A DNA stretch of 22,362 nt from Limnoraphis robusta CS-951 (GTDB lineage Bacteria; Cyanobacteriota; Cyanobacteriia; Cyanobacteriales; Microcoleaceae): positions 1 through 22,362 of the forward strand of contig NZ_LATL02000353.1 in the NCBI RefSeq assembly GCF_000972705.2, in the 5' to 3' direction. The notes under the pieces were generated by a model, which searched no databases, was not told where the DNA came from, and saw only the letters and a list, made by a program, of their open reading frames with translations. This document shows positions 1 to 7,182 of this stretch, one piece after another (position 1 is the first letter of the stretch; every line of letters begins with the position of its first letter). A program made the position numbers and the translations under genes.

Positions 1-469
1 ATTCAATTAATCTATCAATTGAATTGAATTTGTGTTCATTAATCACAATTTTTGTTCCTTTAGGGAGCATTTTAAGTGTTTGACGTAATGGATAATCCCA
101 TTCATCTTTATACCAAAACCTACAATTTTCAAGCCACCAGTCATCAAGAAAAAAATACGAGTTATATGAGAACTCATCCCAATCTGAAAGCCTCAAGCGA
201 TGAGAATAAGTAGGGATATTCGGATATTTTTTAATAAATTGATGAGCTTGATCATATTCAAAGTTTCTCTGATGATTTTCAATCACATAAAAATCAAATT
301 GGTCAGGATAATTATATTTTAAATCTCCCACCGTTCCTAATTGTTTTATATTACTATGAGATTCAATATAAAGTAAATCAGCTAGAATCACCGATAAAGC
401 TGATAATATCATTAACAAAATACCCATAAAAATATTAAACTTAAATCCTAACCAGAAGGATTTCTTCAT
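1..469 (-). CDS. Partial membrane-anchored hypothetical protein, runs off left edge
   Basis: An open frame of 156 codons starts at ATG 469-467 and stays open to the edge of the window, so the C-terminus is missing. The N-terminus is MKKSFWLGFKFN followed by a strongly hydrophobic stretch (about residues 12-33), a signal anchor or signal peptide. The remainder is rich in Tyr, Trp, Asp and Asn and looks extracytoplasmic. The ATG overlaps the TGA of the upstream 336-residue gene as ATGA, so the two are probably translationally coupled. I do not recognise a family. Its place at the distal end of the inovirus-like block fits a structural or host-interaction protein, but that is inference. Confidence 0.7.
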   Translation of the reverse strand, partial: MKKSFWLGFKFNIFMGILLMILSALSVILADLLYIESHSNIKQLGTVGDLKYNYPDQFDFYVIENHQRNFEYDQAHQFIKKYPNIPTYSHRLRLSDWDEFSYNSYFFLDDWWLENCRFWYKDEWDYPLRQTLKMLPKGTKIVINEHKFNSIDRLIE

Positions 470-1434
470 TTTGTGGGTATCAAATCGCCGGGTTGCCATT
501 GTCTACACTCCGTATCAAGTTTGATTGCATTCCAATATGCCCTATCCCATCCCTTGGCAGTTTCAATATCGTTTTTAACTTCAATATTAGATGCTAACTT
601 ACTATCAACTTCATTGGGTTTAAGAGCTTTAAATTTAAGCCATTCTTCATTCAACCCTGGATTGTAAGCAATTGATAGGTTATTATCAGCATCGTACTGA
701 TATCCTACAATCCAGCATCCTTTAGCAGATGTGAAGTTATTATTCAATTTTGAATCATCTAAAGAACCATAAATAACCTGTAACCAGACTTTTTTCTGAT
801 TATTACAATCACAACCGTTATCTGGCTCGTGGGGTGTTGGGCATTCTGTTATGGTAATTTCTTCTGAGGAAACCACACATTCTCCCCCATGTGGATATTC
901 AAATAAAAAAGTTGATTCATATAAGGGATCTTCTACTGAATCAATTATTACAATTTCCCGAGTTGTAGCCCTAAGAAGAATCGAAAATTTCCATTTTCCA
1001 GCAGACCAAAATCTAGCTGAAATACAATTTGTATTATCTCGATCTCCTGGAGAATATCCCCATTGAGTGTACGCTAGATAATATTCCTCTTGGGTTGCAC
1101 AATGATTGTAGACTCTGATATTTGGGCATGGGCCAAAAATATCTTGAATATAAGTGTAAGTTGTACAAGTTGCTGGGTCGGGGTTATTCAACTCATTACA
1201 ATACTGCTCACATTCTGAATCCAATGCTGCACCAATCAATAAACCTAAAACTAATAACAATACTGGCAGTCCTATAGAACTAACCAAACTTCCCAAAATA
1301 AATCCTAAACTATAAGCAATGTTAACACCTGCAACTGTAGCAATAGTTCCAATGTTTGCAGCAACAATAGCGCCTGATGTTGCTACTACTACTCGCATTC
1401 CTAAGACAAATTTTACAGCAGTGGCAAAGTGCAT
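466..1434 (-). CDS. Multi-helix membrane protein with Cys-rich extracytoplasmic domain
   Basis: The frame is open from a TTG at 1476, but an ATG at 1434 (residues MHFATAVKFVLG) is the more likely start, giving 322 residues and a 22-nt overlap with the TraX-like gene upstream. The first 70 or so residues form Gly/Ala-rich hydrophobic segments. The remaining 240 residues are polar with many cysteines (for example CEQYCNE, NGCDCNN, GECVVSS), as expected of a disulfide-bonded exported domain. I recognise no family. In filamentous phages minor coat and adsorption proteins combine membrane helices with Cys-containing exported domains, so such a role is possible. The gene ends with an ATGA overlap into the next, partial gene. 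Confidence 0.7.
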   Translation of the reverse strand: MHFATAVKFVLGMRVVVATSGAIVAANIGTIATVAGVNIAYSLGFILGSLVSSIGLPVLLLVLGLLIGAALDSECEQYCNELNNPDPATCTTYTYIQDIFGPCPNIRVYNHCATQEEYYLAYTQWGYSPGDRDNTNCISARFWSAGKWKFSILLRATTREIVIIDSVEDPLYESTFLFEYPHGGECVVSSEEITITECPTPHEPDNGCDCNNQKKVWLQVIYGSLDDSKLNNNFTSAKGCWIVGYQYDADNNLSIAYNPGLNEEWLKFKALKPNEVDSKLASNIEVKNDIETAKGWDRAYWNAIKLDTECRQWQPGDLIPTK

Positions 1435-2039
1435 AAAACTACCCAATGTAAAGGATAGAACAAATACCAAACCCAACGCAATCGAGGTAAATCCAAAGTT
1501 TGACCTTCAAAAGCACTAATCAAAAACGGAACCGGAAAAGCAAATATCTGTAACGGATAAATCAACCAAGAAGCCAAAACATTAACAAATATCCACAATC
1601 CCCACCACCACTTCTGAGAGGGAGTATAAAGGGTAAAGAGAACCGAGACAATAACCGCATACCAACCATAATCCAAACCAACCAAACTGGCACCAAACAT
1701 ACAAACCAACGCCACCCATAATTTAACCATCGGTTTAGCCTGATGTATCGCAACTAAAGTCATCAAACACCAAGCCAACGTCAAGAGGATATTGAGACTA
1801 AGAGTCAAACCCAACAACCACAAGACAACCTCACTCACAATTCCCCAACTAAGCAGCCGGAGAAAATACTGTCTTGGCGATCGCGTATTCCGATATCCAG
1901 AAGCCAACAAGTAGAAAAATATCGGAGCAGACCACCGCCCAACTATACGACCCCAAACAAAACCGGGAAAGTAAAGCAGGGTAACATGGTCAATCACCAT
2001 AAAGATAAATGCCAAATAACGCAGCGATTCACTTTGCAT
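1413..2039 (-). CDS. TraX-family integral membrane protein (putative acetyltransferase)
   Basis: The 208-residue protein is almost wholly hydrophobic, with about seven transmembrane segments. Its N-terminus carries the TraX pattern: MVIDHVTLLYFPG, then RIVGRWSAPIFFYLLASGY and a basic segment RNTRSPRQYFLRLL. TraX of the F plasmid N-acetylates F pilin at the inner membrane, and the family is otherwise little characterised. Here the gene sits in a phage-like block, overlapping the preceding gene by 11 nt and the following one by about 22 nt. A plausible but untested role is acetylation of the coat proteins encoded upstream, or of a host surface structure such as a pilus to block superinfection. 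Family assignment is good; substrate is unknown. Confidence 0.78.
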   Translation of the reverse strand: MQSESLRYLAFIFMVIDHVTLLYFPGFVWGRIVGRWSAPIFFYLLASGYRNTRSPRQYFLRLLSWGIVSEVVLWLLGLTLSLNILLTLAWCLMTLVAIHQAKPMVKLWVALVCMFGASLVGLDYGWYAVIVSVLFTLYTPSQKWWWGLWIFVNVLASWLIYPLQIFAFPVPFLISAFEGQTLDLPRLRWVWYLFYPLHWVVLCTLPLL

Positions 2040-2298
2040 TACCTTTACTATCCTTTATCAAAATATCCTTTAATGCCGGAAAATATTTCTCTAAATTCTT
2101 GAAAGCATCCAAAAATGAATAAACAACAAAAGAAGCTAAAAATGCAAAAGTCATACCCCAACAACCCAAACTAATTGAAAATAGCGTAATTAACAATTCA
2201 TTCGATACTTGAGTATTATCTTGAAAATCATCTAATCGATGATTAATCTCAATTATCTCTTGACGAGTAACTCCTTCTTGTTCGCATTGAATAATCAT
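2029..2298 (-). CDS. Small single-pass membrane protein
   Basis: This 89-residue protein has a polar, probably helical N-terminus (residues 1-35, rich in Glu, Gln, Asp and Asn), one long hydrophobic segment (about 36-66, containing GCWGMTFAFLASFVV) and a Lys-rich C-terminal tail. The ATG overlaps the TAA of the tiny gene before it (TAATG), and its own stop overlaps the TraX gene by 11 nt, so it is embedded in the coupled block. No family recognised. A minor virion cap protein or morphogenesis accessory would match the size and topology, but nothing in the sequence proves it. Confidence 0.65.
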   Translation of the reverse strand: MIIQCEQEGVTRQEIIEINHRLDDFQDNTQVSNELLITLFSISLGCWGMTFAFLASFVVYSFLDAFKNLEKYFPALKDILIKDSKGNAK

Positions 2299-2435
2299 TA
2301 CTTCTGCTTCTCCAAAAATGCAATAACTTTCGTTAACAATTGAATTCGAGTCTCACAAAATTTAATCTGAGACTTTGCATAAGCAATAGCATCATGCCTA
2401 GAAGACTTTTGTTTTCCCAAAACAAAGTAAGTCAT
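2298..2435 (-). CDS. Very small basic protein (45 aa)
   Basis: The protein reads MTYFVLGKQKSSRHD..., ends in FLEKQK and is strongly basic. The ATG at 2435 forms an ATGA overlap with the stop of the preceding secreted-protein gene, the same arrangement seen at other junctions in this block. An alternative ATG lies six codons upstream at 2453. Its TAA overlaps the next start as TAATG. Without this ORF there would be a hole of about 130 bp in an otherwise gap-free block, which supports it being real. Predicted helical; function unknown. Confidence 0.55.
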   Translation of the reverse strand: MTYFVLGKQKSSRHDAIAYAKSQIKFCETRIQLLTKVIAFLEKQK

Positions 2436-3022
2436 TTTTTGACGAGTTTCCATGTTTTCACAATAGCTGCAATTGACAAAATTGGAAGAACTGTTGAATA
2501 AGACTGAACCGCCAGAAACCTGAGTATAGGTGAATTATACTCATCCAAAGCATTAAGAAATAATGCAGGAACACGGAAGCTATCAGGAGTTTCCGGCATT
2601 AAATTAATCGCTCCATTTCCGAGTACCGCAAGAAAACTATCATCCTGAAAAAAACACTTATATTGCTCAAGTTCAGAGATACTCAACGGACGACGAAGAT
2701 TATGATCTAACCAAAACTGATCAGGATTCTCAGATACATCACCCCAAGAGTTTATCAAAACTAAATCATTACTCTGAGTCGCAATATCACGGCTATAAAA
2801 GTCCTGACAAAGTTCTGACAAATTCATTGAGCCTATATTCCCCATTCCATAGGCAGTCTGTATATACTCACGGCTGGATTTTTTAACAAATTCCAAAACA
2901 CAAAAGTAATTATCCTGTGGTGTTTCACTTTCCCCAGAATCATCAGCAGTACCATCACCACCAGAAGCAAACACAGGAAGAGGAACCAACAGCAGTAACA
3001 AGACCAAAAACAGTTTAATCAC
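2432..3022 (-). CDS. Secreted protein with signal peptide and C-terminal membrane anchor
   Basis: The protein is 196 residues from a GTG at 3022, which overlaps the preceding stop by 8 nt. Residues 1-20 (FLVLLLLLVPLPVFASG) are a classic signal peptide with a likely cut after FAS or FASG. An acidic, Gly/Ser-rich linker (about 21-36) precedes a soluble domain with three cysteines, and a C-terminal hydrophobic segment (about 170-189) is followed by KTWKLVKK. Signal peptide, exported domain, C-terminal anchor and basic tail is the layout of the filamentous-phage adsorption protein pIII, although this one is short and I see no homology. It lies just after the Rep and small secreted genes instead of just after the coat genes as in Ff phages. 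Confidence 0.68.
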   Translation of the reverse strand: MIKLFLVLLLLLVPLPVFASGGDGTADDSGESETPQDNYFCVLEFVKKSSREYIQTAYGMGNIGSMNLSELCQDFYSRDIATQSNDLVLINSWGDVSENPDQFWLDHNLRRPLSISELEQYKCFFQDDSFLAVLGNGAINLMPETPDSFRVPALFLNALDEYNSPILRFLAVQSYSTVLPILSIAAIVKTWKLVKK

Positions 3023-3278
3023 TAAAAATGAACCTCAACCCAACCCCAATAATCAGAAATGGCTTAATAGCAGTAACAATCTGACCAGGCGCACAAATTG
3101 TTCTATCACCACCGCCAACATTCATCAGAAAACAGCCATCTTGATATTGATTAAATTCCGCCAATTCCGCATCATTCGGAATCACCATGTCTAAAGGGAA
3201 CTTCTGAGGGAATTGACCAAACGGATTAAGGGGAGTTGTTGGGCAACTCAAAGTAGCAGCTAAAACCAGAGACATCAT
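3015..3278 (-). CDS. Small exported/membrane protein
   Basis: The protein is 87 residues. A short hydrophobic N-terminus (MMSLVLAATLS) may be a minimal signal sequence. The middle is Pro/Asn/Gly-rich with two cysteines (QDGCFLMN, RTICAPG) that could pair, and the C-terminus is a hydrophobic helix (IKPFLIIGVGLRFIF). The start codon overlaps the stop of the Rep gene as ATGA. Unknown family. The topology would suit a minor coat protein displayed from the inner membrane. Confidence 0.6.
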   Translation of the reverse strand: MMSLVLAATLSCPTTPLNPFGQFPQKFPLDMVIPNDAELAEFNQYQDGCFLMNVGGGDRTICAPGQIVTAIKPFLIIGVGLRFIFSD

Positions 3279-4192
3279 GCAACACCATGATAATTTTGAT
3301 ATTCTGCGATCGCATTAATATGCCTTGTCCGGAGCTTAAGCTTCCCCGAATCAACCACTCGCTGCACCAAATCAAAGAAATATTCATCGCCGAAACACTC
3401 ATTAAGCATTCCCAACGACGGCGCAATCGACCAGAGGAAGTTAAGCGATCGCTGAATAGAAGTAATCGAAGTCTGAGAACTCAAACGAATACCCTCACAC
3501 AGTCGATATTGATCAAACCAATCCTCACCCATCAACTGAACCGAGCCAAACAGGTAATCAAACAAACAGCGCGGCCCATCAGTTAAAAACTTGTCCACAA
3601 CCTGAGTAGCCTTAGAACGCTTAAACTCAACTTCCCAGCGATCGCAAAGAATGCCATCAACTTCCTTGCAATAGAACCTCACCATCTGCTCACTAGAACG
3701 AGAACCGAGATAAACAGTTGAGCGCGTCCCAGTCGAATCGCTTCTAACAATCCGTTGAACTTTCTGATATCCAACAACCTTATGATTCTGAACATAGGAT
3801 TCCCACGGCTTAAGACTCAAACCCTGGTATGGGTAATAATCACAAGCAAGGTCAATTCGACGGACATCTAACTCACCAGAGTCATTCAACAAATTACACA
3901 ACTCCAAAACTTGAAGAATATTTCCTGTCAAAAAACGACCCGTCAATTCCACACAGTAAAGATATTCCTCACCAGAAGAAGTAGGACGATGAACCATAAA
4001 TGAACAACCAGGAATCCCATAATGTTCATGCCAATATTTCTGACCCAAAACCACATCTTTTGCAAGAAGAGGAGATTCAACTTGCAACTGTTGAGCGCAG
4101 CGATGAATCATATCTGGTTCTTCAGTACGCAAAAAAGCTTTAAACCAGTCAATTTTAAATTGTCTATCCGTAACCTCTAATTCAAAATTCAT
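3275..4192 (-). CDS. Rolling-circle replication initiator, Rep_trans family
   Basis: The 305-residue protein is read from ATG 4192, which forms an ATGA overlap with the upstream ORF; the frame stays open to 4240. Family signatures are RRIDLACDYYP (residues 111-121), STVYLGSRSSEQMVRFYCK (158-176) and RWEVEFKR (185-192). They match the conserved blocks of Rep_trans initiators (pT181 RepC, phage replication initiation proteins, CTX-type RstA relatives). Such proteins nick the plus origin and attach through a tyrosine. I cannot point to the catalytic Tyr with certainty; candidates lie in or near the YLGSR block. It lies downstream of the Zot-like gene and in the same transcription unit, which is unusual since inovirus rep genes usually come first. 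It probably acts at the non-coding region 7423-7967. Confidence 0.85.
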   Translation of the reverse strand: MNFELEVTDRQFKIDWFKAFLRTEEPDMIHRCAQQLQVESPLLAKDVVLGQKYWHEHYGIPGCSFMVHRPTSSGEEYLYCVELTGRFLTGNILQVLELCNLLNDSGELDVRRIDLACDYYPYQGLSLKPWESYVQNHKVVGYQKVQRIVRSDSTGTRSTVYLGSRSSEQMVRFYCKEVDGILCDRWEVEFKRSKATQVVDKFLTDGPRCLFDYLFGSVQLMGEDWFDQYRLCEGIRLSSQTSITSIQRSLNFLWSIAPSLGMLNECFGDEYFFDLVQRVVDSGKLKLRTRHINAIAEYQNYHGVA

Positions 4193-4377
4193 AAAAATAC
4201 TCCAACAATTAACAACAAAATAAAACCCCAAAAACCCCATTGAATGGTCTGTTTAAATGCCTGATGTTCAGAAGAAGAAAGCTTGTAATAATTCCGAAAT
4301 TCCTTAGTTAATCGAAAATCAAGCTGTTTCAATCCAGGATAACTAGAAGCCGGAAGCCAATTCCAGAAAAAGCGCAT
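4189..4377 (-). CDS. Tail-anchored C-terminal part in frame with the Zot-like ATPase
   Basis: From its first ATG the ORF encodes 62 residues, beginning MRFFWNWLPASSYPG and ending in a hydrophobic helix (WGFWGFILLLIVGVFL). The frame is in fact open back to 4611, directly after the TAA of the Zot-like gene, in the same frame. The 78 extra codons have no ATG, GTG or TTG and look coding (QRGFTLAELDKLAET, a KKKKR cluster). Three readings are possible: a separate 62-residue membrane protein, the C-terminal half of a pI protein of about 373 residues broken by a nonsense codon, or a product made by stop readthrough. The gene ends in an ATGA overlap with rep. Confidence 0.6.
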   Translation of the reverse strand: MRFFWNWLPASSYPGLKQLDFRLTKEFRNYYKLSSSEHQAFKQTIQWGFWGFILLLIVGVFL

Positions 4378-4611
4378 TTGTGCAGAAAGAGGGTGAGGAG
4401 GACTAACCCGATTAACCCCTTCTAACTTCCAGCATAAAAACGGAGGAATTTTAGAAGCCTCATAAATCCTCTTTTTCTTCTTAGATTCAGCTTGTGAATA
4501 TGTTTCAGCAAGTTTATCTAATTCTGCGAGAGTAAATCCACGCTGTTTAAGACTATCATCTCCTAATTTCTGCTCTTGAAATTGGTCAATAATATAGGGA
4601 TTATAGCCAAA

Positions 4612-5310
4612 TTAAAACGACTCAAAACTCATCCGATCATCTTGACGTTCAAGCAGAGAAAACGAATCATAAAGCATAAAGGATAGGTTATCCATAGCAC
4701 TTAAAGGACCTTTCCAATGCTTCTTACCTAAAACCATTACTTTAATAGGATTCTTACGAAGTTTCGGGTCACGAAACCAAACCTCAAACTGAGCAAAGTC
4801 AAAAGCATGAGTATCTTTAAAAATCAAGCGCTCATTTCTCAGTTTTGAATCCCAAACAGTTTTACCCTCACAATAGATAACATCAGTCAAAATCTGATTA
4901 ATTGATGAATGAATCTGTGAAGGATACTGTGCAGCATAGATAATATGCTGTAAATTTTTGCGATTATTAGCAATTGCATTGTAAGCCTCTGGTGGTAAAG
5001 TCCAATGCTGCGAACTCGGTGCGTACAATCCAAACTCATCAATCGCAATCACTGAATTCGGAATCTGTAAAAGTTGAGCAAAGTTCTTGTTTGTCGAGAT
5101 GTAATAAACAATCCCTTTACCCAAATTATCAAACAACCACCGATAATTATTAACCTTACAGTAATAAGCTAAAGCGTGTTGATTAATTAAAAAATTTGTC
5201 ACGAGCCTAAGCCTATACTGTTCAGCAATCCTCAAAGCGTACTGAATTTGAAACAGTGATTTTCCTTTACCCGGAAGCCCATATATCGCTGTGAACGGCA
5301 AAAAAATCAC
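4612..5310 (-). CDS. Zot/pI-like morphogenesis ATPase, possibly interrupted by an in-frame stop
   Basis: The 232-residue P-loop protein has Walker A GLPGKGKS (residues 11-18), Walker B VIAIDEFG (87-94) and a following NNRKNLQHIIYAAQYPSQI segment (115-133). The latter matches the Zot pattern in which an Arg/Gln-rich strand follows the Walker B. Zot/pI proteins power assembly and export of filamentous phage through the inner membrane, and normally carry a transmembrane helix and further domain after the ATPase core, totalling about 350-400 residues. Here the ATPase part stops at TAA 4614-4612, but the same frame continues to a transmembrane helix at 4189. Adding both gives about 373 residues, the usual family size. 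The stop may be a mutation, a sequencing error or a recoding site. Confidence 0.82.
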   Translation of the reverse strand: MIFLPFTAIYGLPGKGKSLFQIQYALRIAEQYRLRLVTNFLINQHALAYYCKVNNYRWLFDNLGKGIVYYISTNKNFAQLLQIPNSVIAIDEFGLYAPSSQHWTLPPEAYNAIANNRKNLQHIIYAAQYPSQIHSSINQILTDVIYCEGKTVWDSKLRNERLIFKDTHAFDFAQFEVWFRDPKLRKNPIKVMVLGKKHWKGPLSAMDNLSFMLYDSFSLLERQDDRMSFESF

Positions 5311-5336
5311 CTCCCATTAATAATCAACCAAGAAGT

Positions 5337-5672
5337 TTAAACACGACTCAAAACCATATTAAGAATACGCAGCGCCAGCATAAACCCCATAGGTGCTAAT
5401 GCAACACCAAATGCTGCCAAAGCAATCCCATCAACAGCACCAATCATAGCGATCGCGTTCGTAACCCCACCTTCAACACTAGCCTTTGCACCGTCACCAG
5501 CAGTACCAGCAGCACCACCAGTAGCTAAAGCAGTCCCTGCAACAAAAACTGCACCAACTCCACCCGCAACCGCCGCAGTTTTCATAGAGCGACGATTAAG
5601 CATTTTCATCAAATAAAATTGATCAAATGAAGTTAAATCAATGGCATCTTGATTAATAGAAAAAGCAGTCAT
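5337..5672 (-). CDS. Candidate major coat protein (pVIII-like) precursor
   Basis: The start is ATG 5672, preceded by a strong GGAGG eight bases upstream. The 111-residue product has an unusually long N-terminal extension (1-29), then a basic and hydrophobic signal sequence (RRSMKTAAVAGGVGAVFVAG) ending in an AxA site (ALA, 48-50). The mature part of about 61 residues is Gly/Ala-rich with a few acidic residues (AGDGAKASVEGG), then a long hydrophobic helix and a basic end (LRILNMVLSRV). Filamentous-phage major coat proteins share this plan: signal peptide, short acidic amphipathic part, one helix, basic C-terminus facing the DNA. First of the small-protein genes upstream of the ATPase and with the best ribosome site of the three, so my favourite for the major coat protein. 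Confidence 0.68.
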   Translation of the reverse strand: MTAFSINQDAIDLTSFDQFYLMKMLNRRSMKTAAVAGGVGAVFVAGTALATGGAAGTAGDGAKASVEGGVTNAIAMIGAVDGIALAAFGVALAPMGFMLALRILNMVLSRV

Positions 5673-5735
5673 GCAAAAATCCTCCAAAGTAAATTAAAAC
5701 AACGCATCGTTTTTGCTGGGTGAACTGCCCCCAGG

Positions 5736-5945
5736 TTAATCAACATTCATAAACTTCTTAACAACAACTAGAAACGCATTAATACCAGATACAGCTAAAC
5801 CAGCCTTAACGCCCCATTCAGCGCCTTTTTGAATCACGGGACTAACCGTTTGTTGCAAGTAATCTGTAGTACGCTGTGTAGCCGCCTCTATGTCGTAAGT
5901 TGGAGCAGAACCTATTAACAAAAATAGGCTTAAGATTATAGGCAT
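5736..5945 (-). CDS. Second coat-like small protein with signal peptide
   Basis: The protein has 69 residues. MPIILSLFLLIGSA is a short signal peptide. The mature part of about 55 residues starts with an amphipathic acidic/Gln/Thr-rich segment (PTYDIEAATQRTTDYL), followed by a hydrophobic segment (AGLAVSGINAFLVVV) and KKFMNVD. The layout resembles pVIII even more closely in size than its neighbour. A purine-rich AAGGGG lies about five bases before the ATG. It may be a second coat subunit or a minor cap protein. No homology is claimed; the assignment rests on architecture and position. Confidence 0.65.
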   Translation of the reverse strand: MPIILSLFLLIGSAPTYDIEAATQRTTDYLQQTVSPVIQKGAEWGVKAGLAVSGINAFLVVVKKFMNVD

Positions 5946-5953
5946 TTTGCCCC

Positions 5954-6244
5954 TTATTTAACAATCGATCTAATAGCAATACCAAAGCCCGTCGCAACTG
6001 CCATAGAGCCAAAATGTTCACCAACAAATGAGTTAACACCATCCCAAACATCATTAACAAAATCATCAGGATCTCCAAGGACACGATCAATATCTGCAAT
6101 CGCTTCACTAGCAGACTTTGGAGGGGGAACAGTTGCTAAAACGCCGTCAGGAAAGCCCAAAAGGCAAACATAACTACAGCAAACAAGAGCAACTGCGGAA
6201 ACAATAAAAGTAGCAGGTGAAAATATTGCAATGAAACCATTCAT
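5954..6244 (-). CDS. Third coat-like small protein
   Basis: The protein has 96 residues. A hydrophobic N-terminal region (about 4-37, ending VLA) is a long signal peptide or membrane anchor. After it come PPPK, an acidic amphipathic stretch rich in Asp (IADIDRVLGDPDDFVNDVWD) and a weakly hydrophobic Gly/Ala segment ending IRSIVK. Cleavage after VLA would leave about 59 residues with the coat-protein plan. It stands eight bases from the gene before and eight from the gene after, in a packed block. It could be a coat or minor coat protein; homology not recognised. Confidence 0.62.
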   Translation of the reverse strand: MNGFIAIFSPATFIVSAVALVCCSYVCLLGFPDGVLATVPPPKSASEAIADIDRVLGDPDDFVNDVWDGVNSFVGEHFGSMAVATGFGIAIRSIVK

Positions 6245-6252
6245 TTTTCCCT

Positions 6253-6615
6253 TTATACAGTAAAGAATTTGTTCAGTATTTTAATGATTAAGCAGAATGC
6301 AAAAATCATCGCAGCCAAAGGAAGAAGCGAACCCCAGAAAAATTCCTGATAAGTAAATGAAAGCTCCTCAACTTCTTGAAGTTGAATATCAGTTAACTGT
6401 TCTTCCTGACTTGAAAAGTTAAATGATTGTACTAAACCTCGACCACCTGGAGTATCAATCGCAATCCTAAAACAATCCATTAATGAAGTATCAGGATAAC
6501 TAGAAACACTCTGAGGATAACGCTTTGAGTAATCAGTAAGGACGCATTTATTATTGCCCCATTCAATCTCAGTTGATTGTCCTCCTGATTCAAAAAGAGC
6601 AGAAACACCAGTCAT
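6253..6615 (-). CDS. Hypothetical protein with C-terminal membrane anchor
   Basis: The 120-residue protein has no N-terminal signal. It has a polar N-terminal region with two cysteines (NNKCVLTD, LMDCFRIA), an acidic Gln/Glu-rich middle (QEEQLTDIQLQEVEEL) and a C-terminal hydrophobic helix (GSLLPLAAMIFAFCLII) followed by KILNKFFTV. It begins two bases after the stop of the 187-residue gene. A filamentous-phage minor coat or assembly factor anchored in the inner membrane is a fair guess from topology and context only. Confidence 0.62.
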   Translation of the reverse strand: MTGVSALFESGGQSTEIEWGNNKCVLTDYSKRYPQSVSSYPDTSLMDCFRIAIDTPGGRGLVQSFNFSSQEEQLTDIQLQEVEELSFTYQEFFWGSLLPLAAMIFAFCLIIKILNKFFTV

Positions 6616-6617
6616 TT

Positions 6618-7181
6618 CTATTCATCCTCTGATGTACTATATTGAGACGAGGTATTATATTGGTCATAAACAGGCTGAGAAGTATTAGAGACGTAATTCA
6701 AGGAAGATTTAAATTCCTTGAAAAATGGGTTAATTATTTCAGTAGATTGAGAAGCAGCCATTAAATAGCCATCCCAATAAGCAATAGCGTTAGAACCTCT
6801 ATTACCACCAACCGCACCGGGTTTAAGAGCCGCCATAAACAAATAAGGTGAACCTTCACACAACTGGCTAGCATTAAGGTGATTAGGAATCTTAAGTTTT
6901 AAGTTTTGCGGATAAGTCATTTCAGTTTCAATCAGTCCAACAGGTTGACAGGCAGCTTGAACTTGAAGGGAAACAGCCGGAACCGATACAAAGGGGCAAA
7001 GCATCAAAGCCTTGCGGGTTCCTTTAGACTGATCAACCTCAATCGCAGTCAAAAATCCCCAACCACTAAAAAGAGGATATCCAGGAATGGTTGTCGATTT
7101 AACGCCGATGTTTGCTGAAGGAGCGTTATCAACAGCAAGGGATAAAAGCTTATCCAATAAATCTTGATTAGCTGAAGCCAT
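6618..7181 (-). CDS. Hypothetical soluble protein of the structural block
   Basis: The protein is 187 residues without signal peptide or membrane helix. It starts MASANQDLLDKLLSLAVDN, has a central Gly/Pro and beta-rich part (TTIPGYPLFSGWGFLTAIE) and ends in a Ser/Thr/Gln/Tyr-rich, probably disordered acidic tail (STSEDE). Four cysteines or fewer. I do not recognise it. Its place at the head of the coat-gene block suggests a virion or ssDNA-packaging function, but no motif supports one specifically. Confidence 0.65.
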   Translation of the reverse strand: MASANQDLLDKLLSLAVDNAPSANIGVKSTTIPGYPLFSGWGFLTAIEVDQSKGTRKALMLCPFVSVPAVSLQVQAACQPVGLIETEMTYPQNLKLKIPNHLNASQLCEGSPYLFMAALKPGAVGGNRGSNAIAYWDGYLMAASQSTEIINPFFKEFKSSLNYVSNTSQPVYDQYNTSSQYSTSEDE

Positions 7182-7182
7182 T

